A stretch of DNA of 64,000 nt from positions 186,001-250,000 of the forward strand of contig CAIUMM010000106.1 of the NCBI GenBank assembly GCA_903900265.1, given 5' to 3'. This stretch comes from an uncultured Pseudomonadota bacterium (GTDB taxonomy: Bacteria; Myxococcota_A; UBA796; SXON01). How positions within the stretch are numbered: position 1 is the stretch's first letter; every line of letters starts with the position of its first letter. The notes beneath the pieces were generated by a model, which saw only the letters and a program-made list of their open reading frames with translations, was not told where the DNA came from and made no database searches. This document shows, piece by piece, positions 37,201 to 43,905 of this stretch. Position numbers and translations under genes: made by a program.

Positions 37201-38365
37201 GAGCGCAGACGCGTTCGTGCTGATCGGCACCAACCTGACCGGCCTGCACGGCTACATCCAGGCCGCGCTCACCACCGAATTGCAGACGCTGCGGCTGCAG
37301 CCGGAGGGCACGACCCCGGAACAAGCGCTGGAACGCCTCGCCGGTTGGTTCGCCCGCTTGCGCATCGCGCGCCCCACCCGTGACGCGGCGATCGCCCGCG
37401 CGGTCGCAGCGGCTCACGGCGCGGGGGCCACGCTGAACCCCACCGCCGCGCTCGACGCGGCGATCGCGCGCTGGCTGAACCCCACCGACACCACGCTCGA
37501 TCGTGCCGCATTGGAGCAGGACATCGCCGCCGACGCCGCGCTCCGCGAGGCGTTTTTGTCCAGCGCGGATTCCAGCGCGGATTCCAGCGCAGCAGCCTAC
37601 GCCGAACAGGACGTGCTCGTTCCGCCCGATCTCGCCCACGCCTACGACGGATGGCGCAGCGCCTTTGCCGATCTCGTCCTCCACGCACGGGCCCGGGCCC
37701 GGCTCGCAGCGAGCACCCTCGACGATCCCACGTTCCGCGCCGTCTACCGCGCGCGCTTCTTCGCCTCGCTGCGCCCGATCGCCGATCGCTACGCCACCGG
37801 GGACCAGATCATCGCCGCCGCGGCTGACGCCGCGATGCCCGGCACGCGCGTGACCGTCATGGGCGTGCAGAACATCAAAGGCACCGGCCTAGACTTCGCA
37901 TATCGCTGGGTCGCGCTCGGGCAGGTGTCGACGCTGCTGGAGCGGGCGAGGACGTCCGCGAACGAGGACCGCGCGACCGCGCTGCGCGCGCTGCTCACGT
38001 TTGATGACTACGGCCTCGTCGACAGCGGCACGGCGGCGATCGCGCTGCGTAGGCCCTTGTCGGGAGAGACCGTCGAACAAGCTGCGCTTCGCGAGCAGGT
38101 AGTGACGCTGGTCACCGAGCGCCTGAGCGCGCGGCGGGTCCGATTGGCGGAGCAGCGCACGCAGCGGTGGTGGATGTCGGTGCTCGACGTGGTCGAGATG
38201 GTGCTCGAGCCCTTGGACGCGATCGGGCGCGCGTGGGCCGCGCACCGGACCATGCGGCAGCTGCGCGACCACACCATCGCGCTGCCCGAGGCCGCCGCGC
38301 GGATGCAGGATCTCTACGCACGCCAGAAGGGCGGATGGCTGGTGAAGTGGGCGCTGTCCCGGTGA
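34286..38365 (+). CDS. CapB/PgsB-like poly-gamma-glutamate synthase, giant fusion form
   Basis: A 1359-residue protein from GTG 34286 (GTGA overlap with the previous stop). Residues 1-600 are helical, with HEAT-like repeats around 230-400. A hydrophobic segment (AFAATVLGVMLTEAYV) precedes the catalytic core, as in CapB. The core has the P-loop GTRGKSG (Gly683-Ser688), KTTGCEAMFIH, MLWECMALRP, TNAFPDHEDIQGP, RFINGMSANE and VNNRADRVARSEVFA, all matching CapB/PgsB, the ATP-dependent gamma-ligase of the Mur-ligase superfamily. A C-terminal region of about 300 residues is extra. Usual CapB is about 400 aa. The substrate could be glutamate or another amino acid. Confidence 0.85.
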   Translation: MTKAEALRQRLSLLDARLRNPEVAAIAGELGAATTLEAERTALIGLLEANDAALTALEADTADTVAAHAADSDPRHVTGWLDRRAGGRAAWRDRRAVGRTLGIAVIRERAAMAVESLGIREELLLKLLIEQLDAAAPAPETVTRRLVHARRWHARLAAAEVLVSHARAGGRTPGAEALVHARATTPGEHPWVCDACDAYLVALDRERGVAHLKQALTEGAARAREGRSLRIDFLLRRLRVERLARVAPEQAGALLGALAHDPSEHVTLGIVAELARIPTDAARAALSALATDPRPRVRLAVGEHVRRNPAVQDAAWLSATIEARLVAESDAEALRSWCRAAAAVAEQHPLAAPALYDALDHAVHRDLSGDSVEAAAAARAVCARVQDAAAQALYTALHAHLPRITPGSAVRLRWSELGQTSPCSPEQLGSVLAELTREDHGVNADLNTEGVRLWRGDRFTPRPWRVLHELRHPAPNKRQGGNHIIGRRVRGALRAPSARMAEVTATTVPGERTVVDREGSWVPMLPTVDDLLDLGSGTTIYSAYGRTTLRPPSALLDRLLLKAKLTLGYARYAQRRTMSIGADEPSERGAYLRDVERDLGVTVQFTPTGTAPRRIQELATGLGTQATLSGLLDTVLTPTRASQPALAAFAATVLGVMLTEAYVRRDRIRADREAIPLVIGGWGTRGKSGTERIKAALFHGLGHPVFVKTTGCEAMFIHASPGTVAREVFIYRPHDKSSIWEQAAMLRQASGMHARVMLWECMALRPAFVEVLEQEWMRDDLVTITNAFPDHEDIQGPAGRDIATTISSFVPQQSTAFTSEVEFLPLLRDRAIERGSTLTAIDPVEAELWGSDLLALFPYQEHPRNIALVARMAEHLGIDRHLAVMTMAEGVVPDLGVLRIYPEVQVRGRALRFINGMSANERTGCVANWRRTGCDTILPDTHPDHAIVVVVNNRADRVARSEVFARILVQDLSADAFVLIGTNLTGLHGYIQAALTTELQTLRLQPEGTTPEQALERLAGWFARLRIARPTRDAAIARAVAAAHGAGATLNPTAALDAAIARWLNPTDTTLDRAALEQDIAADAALREAFLSSADSSADSSAAAYAEQDVLVPPDLAHAYDGWRSAFADLVLHARARARLAASTLDDPTFRAVYRARFFASLRPIADRYATGDQIIAAAADAAMPGTRVTVMGVQNIKGTGLDFAYRWVALGQVSTLLERARTSANEDRATALRALLTFDDYGLVDSGTAAIALRRPLSGETVEQAALREQVVTLVTERLSARRVRLAEQRTQRWWMSVLDVVEMVLEPLDAIGRAWAAHRTMRQLRDHTIALPEAAARMQDLYARQKGGWLVKWALSR

Positions 38366-38383
38366 TCGGGACGTCCCCGCCGC

Positions 38384-39316
38384 CTACCCGTCGCCGTCTG
38401 GCCCTGCCGCGTCCAACGAGCGCAGCACCCGCGGAAAGTGCGCGACCACGTGCTCGACGAACGCCCGGACTGCGGGCTTGAGGAAGCGCCGATCGGGGTA
38501 GACCAGCGCGATCGTCGAGACGGCGCCGACGTGATCGGGCAGGACCGGGACGAGGCTGCCGTCTGCGACCCGCGCGGCTGAGTAGGCCGCCGGCAGCAGG
38601 GCGATCCCAAGGCCGCGCACCGCGGCGTCCCGCAGCAGCGCGATGTCGTTCGACACCAGACCCCCGACCACGCGCACTTCGCCGCCGTCGACCAGCGGCC
38701 AATGGGTAGCGGCGCGCTCTCCGCCCGCAAAGCCCAACAGACACACGTGCCGAGCGAGCTGACCGGGATCAGTCGGCGTGCCGCGACGCGCGAGGTAGGC
38801 CGGCGACGCAAAAGCGCCCATCCGCGAAGTGAGCAGCTTTCGGGCGATGAGATCTCCGTCCAGCTCCGGGGATGCACGCAGCGCCACGTCCACCTTTCCT
38901 TCGCGCAGGTCCAGCATCGCCGTCGCGACGATGATCTCCAGATCGACCAGCGGATAAGCCTCGGCGAACAACAACAGGATCTCGCGAAAAACCGCGTTCC
39001 CTGTCGGCATCACCGACACCCGCAGGCGACCGCGGGGCTCATCTCCCGGGCGTTGCACCGCGGCCGTAGCGACGTTGACCGCGTCCAGCACGGCGCGACC
39101 GTAGGCGTAGTATTCTTCGCCCGCTTCGGTCAGCGAGAGCTCGCGCGTGGTGCGATGCAGCAAGCGTACGCCGAGGCGCTCCTCGAGCCGCGCGAGCCGG
39201 CGACTAACGGTCGCGCGCGGCAACCCCAACGCCCGCGAGGCTCCTGAGACCGAGCCTTCATCGACGGCGAGGACAAAGGCTTGGATCTCGCTGGTTTCGG
39301 GAGGTTCAGGGTTCAT
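38384..39316 (-). CDS. LysR-family transcriptional regulator
   Basis: A 310-residue LTTR. The N-terminal winged helix-turn-helix (residues 8-66) has FVLAVDEGSVSGASRALG and LPRATVSRRLARLEERLG, then RLLHRTTRELSLTEAG. The effector domain follows (RGRLRVSVMPTGNAVFREIL). It is transcribed away from the pirin-like gene across a gap of about 100 bp. That is the classic arrangement in which the regulator controls itself and its neighbour. It converges with the CapB-like gene 19 bp away. Confidence 0.93.
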   Translation of the reverse strand: MNPEPPETSEIQAFVLAVDEGSVSGASRALGLPRATVSRRLARLEERLGVRLLHRTTRELSLTEAGEEYYAYGRAVLDAVNVATAAVQRPGDEPRGRLRVSVMPTGNAVFREILLLFAEAYPLVDLEIIVATAMLDLREGKVDVALRASPELDGDLIARKLLTSRMGAFASPAYLARRGTPTDPGQLARHVCLLGFAGGERAATHWPLVDGGEVRVVGGLVSNDIALLRDAAVRGLGIALLPAAYSAARVADGSLVPVLPDHVGAVSTIALVYPDRRFLKPAVRAFVEHVVAHFPRVLRSLDAAGPDGDG

Positions 39317-39419
39317 CTGGACGGTTTTGTATCATCTCATGGCCGCTTTTCCAGACTCGTCCTCAGTGCGGACGGCGTTATCCTTTGGAGCAAACCCTAC
39401 GTTCGTCCGAGGCTCAACC

Positions 39420-40256
39420 GTGTCCACTCCGCGTACCATCGACCTCCGCACCCGAGGCAATCAACACGGCTTTATACGCCGCATGGTCAGCCCCGGCGAC
39501 ATCGGCGAGCGCATCAAGCCGTTCATCTTCCTCGACTATGTCGGCGGCAAGGTCGCGTCCGGCACCGGCTTCGGCTTCCACCCGCACTCCGGAATCGCGA
39601 CGCTGACCTACCAGGTCAACGCCGACATCGCCTACGAAGACACCACCGGGCAAAAAGGCATGGTCAAAGCCACCGGCCTCGAGTGGATGCGCGCTGGCGG
39701 CGGCACCTGGCACCAAGGCTCGATCTACCCACAAGCCGAGAGCGTGATGGGGTTCCAGCTGTGGGTCTCCTTGCCGCCCCCCGTCGAAGATGGTCCGGCC
39801 GAAGGCCTCTACGTGGCGCCGGAGCAGGTGCCGCAGGTCGGGAACGTGCGGGTGCTGTTGGGCTCCTACGGCGGCGCGACCAACCCGATCCCCGCCCCGA
39901 CGCCCATGGTGTACCTCGACGTGGTGCTCAATCCCGGCGAGACCTGGAGCTTCACCCCGCCCGAGGGCCACACCATCGGCTGGGCGATGGTCTACGCCGG
40001 GCGCGCCCAGATCTGCGGCGCGACCGTAGAGGGCGAGCTGGTCGTGTTGAACGAGTCGGACAGCGCGTTCACCGTCGAAGCGCTTGAACCGGCCGCCGAA
40101 ACCCCCTGCCGCGTGCTGGTCGGCTGCGCGTTGAAGCACCCGCACCCGCTGGTGTTGGGCCGCTACTCGGTGCATTCAAACAACGTATCTCTCGCGCAAG
40201 GCGAGGCGAACATCGTCGCCATCGGCCAGCAGCTGCGGCGCGACGGCAGGATTTAG
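39420..40256 (+). CDS. Pirin-family protein
   Basis: A 278-residue bicupin. The first cupin has GFGFHPHSGIATLTYQ with His54 and His56, and EWMRAGGGTWHQG with His98. In pirins the fourth metal ligand is a Glu two residues after the last His; here that place is Gly100, so metal binding may be altered. Pirins include quercetin dioxygenases and redox-sensing cofactors. I chose GTG 39420 (MSTPRTIDLRTRGN) because CGAGG lies at proper spacing; an ATG at 39339 would add 27 residues. It is divergent from a LysR regulator that likely controls it. Confidence 0.85.
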   Translation: MSTPRTIDLRTRGNQHGFIRRMVSPGDIGERIKPFIFLDYVGGKVASGTGFGFHPHSGIATLTYQVNADIAYEDTTGQKGMVKATGLEWMRAGGGTWHQGSIYPQAESVMGFQLWVSLPPPVEDGPAEGLYVAPEQVPQVGNVRVLLGSYGGATNPIPAPTPMVYLDVVLNPGETWSFTPPEGHTIGWAMVYAGRAQICGATVEGELVVLNESDSAFTVEALEPAAETPCRVLVGCALKHPHPLVLGRYSVHSNNVSLAQGEANIVAIGQQLRRDGRI

Positions 40257-40258
40257 GG

Positions 40259-40660
40259 GTGCGCGCTGGCGCAGGCGTCCTGTTCCTGCTCTTTGCGTGT
40301 GCGACTCCCGATCCCATCGAGCAGCGCGCCCCGGTCGCCGAGCGCGACCTCTCTTGTACCGCGTGGCAGCGCACACTCCCAACCGATTCATGCCCCCAAG
40401 AGTGCGTGACCGCCGACGTACAGTACGAAGTCGCTGTAATCCACACGGGCGAGCCGCCCATCCAACCCGGCGCCCCGCTGCGCGTCAAGGGTACGCTGAC
40501 CAACCTCGCCGCGGCGGATCTTTCCATCAAAGGCTGTGTAGGGAGAACCTGGCACGTGTCCGGGGCCGCGCCGTTCGTCGAGGTGGTTTGCTGGCGGGCG
40601 GGCATGGGCTCTCGCGGAAGGGGGGATGACGCCCTGCTGCCGTCAGGTGCCGTAGACCAG
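40259..40660 (+). pseudogene. Lipoprotein gene, 5' part, probably truncated by the R-M island
   Basis: A GTG at 40259, two bases after the pirin stop, opens a frame encoding a lipoprotein signal (VLFLLFACATPDP). About 110 convincing residues follow (CTAWQRTLPTDSCPQEC, then PGAPLRVKGTLTNLAAADLS), with strands typical of a small beta-sandwich. After about LLPSGAVDQ the reading becomes merely the antisense of the methyltransferase gene. The end coordinate is approximate. A matching C-terminal piece seems to lie beyond the island at 43780-43887. I infer a single gene of roughly 170 codons split by insertion. It could also be an intact gene with a foreign tail. Confidence 0.55.
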
Positions 40661-41908
40661 GTGGCCCTTGCCGGTGCCCGGGTGCGCGGCGTGGATACCA
40701 ACGTGGTCGAGGAACTTGGCGGGGACGTCGAGAACGCGCTCGGCCGGAGGCACCGGCACACGGCACGGGGGCATCAGCCGCGGCATGGCGGTCTCCGGGG
40801 GATCGTCGAGGAGCTGCGCACGGATCGCCCGACCAAGCACTTCGGCCATGAGGCTGGGCACGGCGTTGCCCAACTGGCGCTGGGCCTCAGTGTGGCCGCC
40901 CTCGATGCTGTACCCCTCGGGGAACGTCTGGATACGCATCATCTCCTGCACGGAGAGCCGCCGATTCTTCCAGTGGAAAGGGCCGACGCCAGCGCCGGGT
41001 TGCGCTTGAACGGTCCAGGACGGGCGATCCTTCGCCAACTTGAGGAGGAAGGTCCAGAAGCGGCGTCGCCAGCCGAACAGAGGAAGGCCGCCACCGCGGT
41101 CAGTGTGGTAAAGATAGTTTTGACCCTCTGGAATCGCTGGCAGTAGGTCTGCCCACCTACCGGTCACCCGCAGGGCTGGATGATCGATTTCGGCGAGATC
41201 CCCGAGCGCGTCCCATGCGGTACGCCAGGGCTCGACCGGGCGAGCATCGACAGGCCGGGCGAACAGGCTGCGCTGCGCGGTTGTCGGCTTGGTGGGTGCG
41301 GCCAGCGGGTCGTGGTGCGTTGCATCTGGAAAGGCGAACTCGCGCCCGTCCCGAGCACCCACGAGGAAGAATCGCTCGCGCATCTGCGGCACGCCGTAGT
41401 CGGCGGTGTTCAACACGCGCCATTGGAACGAGTACCGCGTTCCGATTTCCTTGTTGATGTTCTCGACCGTGTTCGCGAGAAGCTTGAGAGCCTCGTCCTT
41501 CCCCTTGTAGGTCAAGCCAAAGACGTTTTCCAGAAGAAATGCTTGCGGTTGCAGGTCTCGCAGGACGCGGAGGTAGGCTGTGAGCGTATCGGCTCGCGGA
41601 TCGGCGAGGCGCTTCGTATCCCCAGTGGCCCAGTAAGCCGACTTTGAGAACGGCTGGCAAGGCGGACCACCGACGAGCAACGCGGCCTCTCCGGGCTTGA
41701 CGTTCGCGCGCACAGCCAGCTCCGACGACGAGACGTCGTGGATGCTGCCCTCCACCACGCTCCACGGGCGCTCCTCACCGGCGTTCGCCCGCAGGGTGCG
41801 GCAGGCAGGCGCGTTATACTCGACCGCTACCGAGGTCGTGAAGCCTGCCGCTTCCAGCCCGAGGTCGAGACCGCCTGCACCCGTGTAGAGGCTAATAACT
41901 TTCCGCAT
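40643..41908 (-). CDS. Type II DNA (cytosine-5-)-methyltransferase
   Basis: A 421-residue C5-methyltransferase with its motifs in order: I, VISLYTGAGGLDLGLEAAGF (AdoMet binding); IV, GGPPCQPFSKS with catalytic Cys84; VI, LLENVFG (Glu127); VIII, QMRERFFLVG; a variable target-recognition region; IX, RRLSVQEMMRIQTFP; X, RQLGNAVPS. The start at 41908 (RKVISLYTG) is favoured; ATGs at 41932 and 41965 would extend it. It is divergent from an XRE regulator and close to a nuclease gene, so it protects the host from that nuclease. The recognition sequence cannot be read directly. Confidence 0.93.
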   Translation of the reverse strand: MRKVISLYTGAGGLDLGLEAAGFTTSVAVEYNAPACRTLRANAGEERPWSVVEGSIHDVSSSELAVRANVKPGEAALLVGGPPCQPFSKSAYWATGDTKRLADPRADTLTAYLRVLRDLQPQAFLLENVFGLTYKGKDEALKLLANTVENINKEIGTRYSFQWRVLNTADYGVPQMRERFFLVGARDGREFAFPDATHHDPLAAPTKPTTAQRSLFARPVDARPVEPWRTAWDALGDLAEIDHPALRVTGRWADLLPAIPEGQNYLYHTDRGGGLPLFGWRRRFWTFLLKLAKDRPSWTVQAQPGAGVGPFHWKNRRLSVQEMMRIQTFPEGYSIEGGHTEAQRQLGNAVPSLMAEVLGRAIRAQLLDDPPETAMPRLMPPCRVPVPPAERVLDVPAKFLDHVGIHAAHPGTGKGHLVYGT

Positions 41909-41933
41909 GTCGCTCCTGATACCGTTCGTCATC

Positions 41934-42000
41934 CGCATCATACCTCCGGGTCGCAGCCATGTCAACGTGAAATCGCATCATAAATACAGATTTACGTATC
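41934..42000. promoter_or_regulatory. Candidate R-M controller operator region
   Basis: The AT-rich gap between the divergent methyltransferase and controller genes holds two direct CGCATCATA repeats (41934-41942 and 41974-41982, 40 bp apart). It also holds a near-perfect inverted repeat, ACGTGAAATC paired with GATTTACGT, around 41965-41998. This is where a controller protein usually binds to time methylase and nuclease expression. The assignment is by position and symmetry only. Confidence 0.4.
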
Positions 42001-42010
42001 AGGAGTACAG

Positions 42011-42295
42011 ATGATCGTAGTCCGGCTGCGCGAGGCGATGGAACGGCACCGGCGCCGCACGGGGGTACGGGTCACGTACAAGGAAGTCGCGGTACGCGCG
42101 GGAGTGTCCGAGTCCACGCTCCAGTCCATCGCGGCACGAGGTGGCTACAACACCACGCTCGACACCATCGACCGGATCGCAGGGGCCTTAGAGTGCCCGC
42201 TCGACGTGCTCTTGGAGCGGTCCGTGGATGTCGCGGCACCGAGCCATCAGCACCATGTGGTCCCGCACGCCGCGGCTCATCCTGCGGAGGAGTGA
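42011..42295 (+). CDS. XRE/Cro-CI-type regulator, likely R-M controller
   Basis: A 94-residue DNA-binding protein. The helix-turn-helix is VTYKEVAVRAGVSESTLQSI, followed by TTLDTIDRIAGALECPLDVL, the usual XRE C-terminal helices. The ATG at 42011 follows CAGGAG at good spacing. It lies between the methyltransferase (divergent) and the nuclease (51 bp downstream, same strand), exactly where C proteins of type II systems sit. It probably binds the repeats upstream, delaying the nuclease until methylation is done. Confidence 0.85.
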   Translation: MIVVRLREAMERHRRRTGVRVTYKEVAVRAGVSESTLQSIAARGGYNTTLDTIDRIAGALECPLDVLLERSVDVAAPSHQHHVVPHAAAHPAEE

Positions 42296-42346
42296 GCTGG
42301 ATCCCCGATCCGTGGTTTCACGAAGCACCCGACAACGAGGTTGATA

Positions 42347-43438
42347 ATGCCCCTTCGAATTGATTCCGCGGCTGCCGAGCAACTGGTTCGAGAAGTAATG
42401 CTGCGGCCCGAGAAATCGGCGCCCCCCGAGTGGATTGCCCGCGTCGAGCGTCTTTCCGAACTCTGTGCGGCGGGGCCGGCGAAGACGCACATCGCGTTCC
42501 TGGGAACGGCGATGCTCGCGAAAGCCTACAATCGGCACGCCGACCTGTTCGCCATCAAGCCGGACCACGCCCCGAACAACGCCAATGCGTTCTCTGCGCG
42601 CACCTTGTGCCACAAGGTCTGGGTGCCGCTGGCTGCGGAGTTCGGCGTGAGCATCGGCGTCACGGGTCGGGAACCGTTGAACAACCAGCCATACTTTAGA
42701 ATGACGCGGCTCGATGATGGAACACCGGTCCACCCCGGTGCCCAGGCGTCCTTTGACTACATGGTGGGTCTCGTTCGCGAACTGACCGCGTTGCCAAACG
42801 AGAAAGCTGCGAGCGAAGCGCTCCACGCCTTCGTGGTTGTTCGCCGCAGGTATCGCGTGAGCTACGCCGCCGAAGGGGCCGAGGTGCCCGTCAGCGCGCT
42901 GGATCTCACGGAGGCGATTCGGACCCTCGTGAGCGAGGACGCCGAGGGTGGCCGGCGTGCGCAAGCAGTCGTCGCCGGGCTGCTGGACATCGTTTCCGGG
43001 AGTGACCGGGTGGAGAGCGGGCGGATCAACGACCCGAGCCGGAAGCACCCGGGCGATGTGTGCGTGCGGATGGCAGCCCCCGCGAGCGGTTGGGAGAAGG
43101 CGTTCGAGGTCCGGGACAAGCCGGTGTCGATCTCGGACATTCGGGTGTTCTGCGTGAAGTGCCTCGCGATGGGGGCGCGGGAGGCCGCGGTCGTCGCGGT
43201 CTCCGACCGACAAGGGCCGCTGGACGAGGCCGAGCTCGCGCTTTGGGCGAACAGCATGGGGGTGGGGCTCACGGTCTTCATCGGATGGGACGTTTTCGTC
43301 GACCAGGCGCTCTTCTGGGCCGCGCCCCCGAAGCCGGAGGCCGCGACGCTCGCGGTGTCGGCGATCCACCGACGCCTTGTGGGCGTGGAGGCGTCCTCCG
43401 CAGCCATAGACCTCTGGGCAACCATCATCCGGCAGTGA
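42347..43438 (+). CDS. Type II restriction endonuclease, probably SacI-like
   Basis: A 363-residue protein from ATG 42347 (GAGG just upstream). Length and neighbours (C5 methyltransferase, controller) fit the SacI-like endonuclease family, which cuts GAGCTC in the type enzyme. The likely active-site region is RINDPSRKHPGDVCVR with Asp229 and Asp238, then FEVRDKPVS with Glu254 and Lys258, resembling PD-(D/E)xK chemistry. Assignment to SacI comes from memory of family length and motif style and is not certain. That it is the nuclease partner of this cassette is fairly secure. Confidence 0.65.
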   Translation: MPLRIDSAAAEQLVREVMLRPEKSAPPEWIARVERLSELCAAGPAKTHIAFLGTAMLAKAYNRHADLFAIKPDHAPNNANAFSARTLCHKVWVPLAAEFGVSIGVTGREPLNNQPYFRMTRLDDGTPVHPGAQASFDYMVGLVRELTALPNEKAASEALHAFVVVRRRYRVSYAAEGAEVPVSALDLTEAIRTLVSEDAEGGRRAQAVVAGLLDIVSGSDRVESGRINDPSRKHPGDVCVRMAAPASGWEKAFEVRDKPVSISDIRVFCVKCLAMGAREAAVVAVSDRQGPLDEAELALWANSMGVGLTVFIGWDVFVDQALFWAAPPKPEAATLAVSAIHRRLVGVEASSAAIDLWATIIRQ

Positions 43439-43505
43439 GCCCGACTTGGCGATGCACGTTCGCTCCGGCCTGTCCCCAATGGTAGGTTGAATGGGGAGAA
43501 CCTCG

Positions 43506-43787
43506 ATGCCGAACGCAGTCGCCGACACCGATGCCCCACAGCCTTCCGACCTCGGACGACGGCTGGTGGAGGTACTCTGGGCCGACGGCGAGGAGACGGC
43601 CTGGGACGCGGATCTGCTCATGCAGATCGGCGAGGTGCTGGACCAGCCGACACCGGGCGAGGAACACAGTACCCTATACGCTGTCGCCCGGCCCACACGG
43701 CGGGCGCAACGAAGTGCGCGACTGCCGAAAAAGCCAGCTTTCACTAAAAACGGGCGAATCCGCCCGCTCTGCCTTGTACATGCATGA
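43506..43787 (+). CDS. Small hypothetical protein at the end of the R-M island
   Basis: A 93-residue protein, ATG 43506 preceded by GGGGAGA. It begins PNAVADTDAPQPSDLGRRL and has an acidic helix (VEVLWADGEETAWDADLL) and a basic C-terminus. I do not recognise it. The last 16 codons run through a hairpin (43751-43766), so the true protein may end earlier or the reading may be accidental at the end. It is on the strand of the nuclease, 67 bp later, so it may be an accessory of the cassette or passenger DNA. Confidence 0.45.
   Translation: MPNAVADTDAPQPSDLGRRLVEVLWADGEETAWDADLLMQIGEVLDQPTPGEEHSTLYAVARPTRRAQRSARLPKKPAFTKNGRIRPLCLVHA
43738..43766 (-). terminator. Candidate intrinsic terminator (minus direction)
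   Basis: Stem CGGGCG/CGCCCG (43751-43756 with 43761-43766, four-base loop) is followed on the minus strand by TTTTTAGTG. It could end the minus-strand response-regulator transcript (gene stop at 43906) or mark the island edge. It lies inside the small plus-strand reading frame. Confidence 0.5.
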
Positions 43788-43887
43788 CACCGACACCGAT
43801 CCCGGCTGGCACCGCGCCGTCGTGGAATTCACCGAGCCCGATCGCTGCTGCGCGTGCGGCGACTGGCACGTGGACGCGCCGGGGTGA
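43780..43887 (+). pseudogene. Probable 3' remnant of the split lipoprotein gene
   Basis: An open stretch, with no start of its own that I trust, encodes DPGWHRAVVEFTEPDRCCAC and GDWHVDAPG, then stops. The beta-strand and Cys-rich style matches the 5' lipoprotein fragment at 40259 (which has CVGRTWHVSG and VVCWRAG). It is the natural place for that protein's lost C-terminus. Alternatively it is a 35-residue zinc-binding peptide starting at ATG 43780. The joining of the two halves is inference. Confidence 0.4.
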
Positions 43888-43905
43888 TCTTCCGCCCCCC
43901 CGAGT

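Noticed and set aside
37560..37600. Two and a half copies of a 12-bp unit in the CapB-like gene
   Set aside because: It only encodes a short Ser-Ala-Asp linker; too short to call a repeat element.
40661..41146. Continuation of the lipoprotein frame at 40259 into the R-M island
   Set aside because: This part is exactly opposite methyltransferase coding sequence with clear motif order, so it is not treated as protein-coding on the plus strand.
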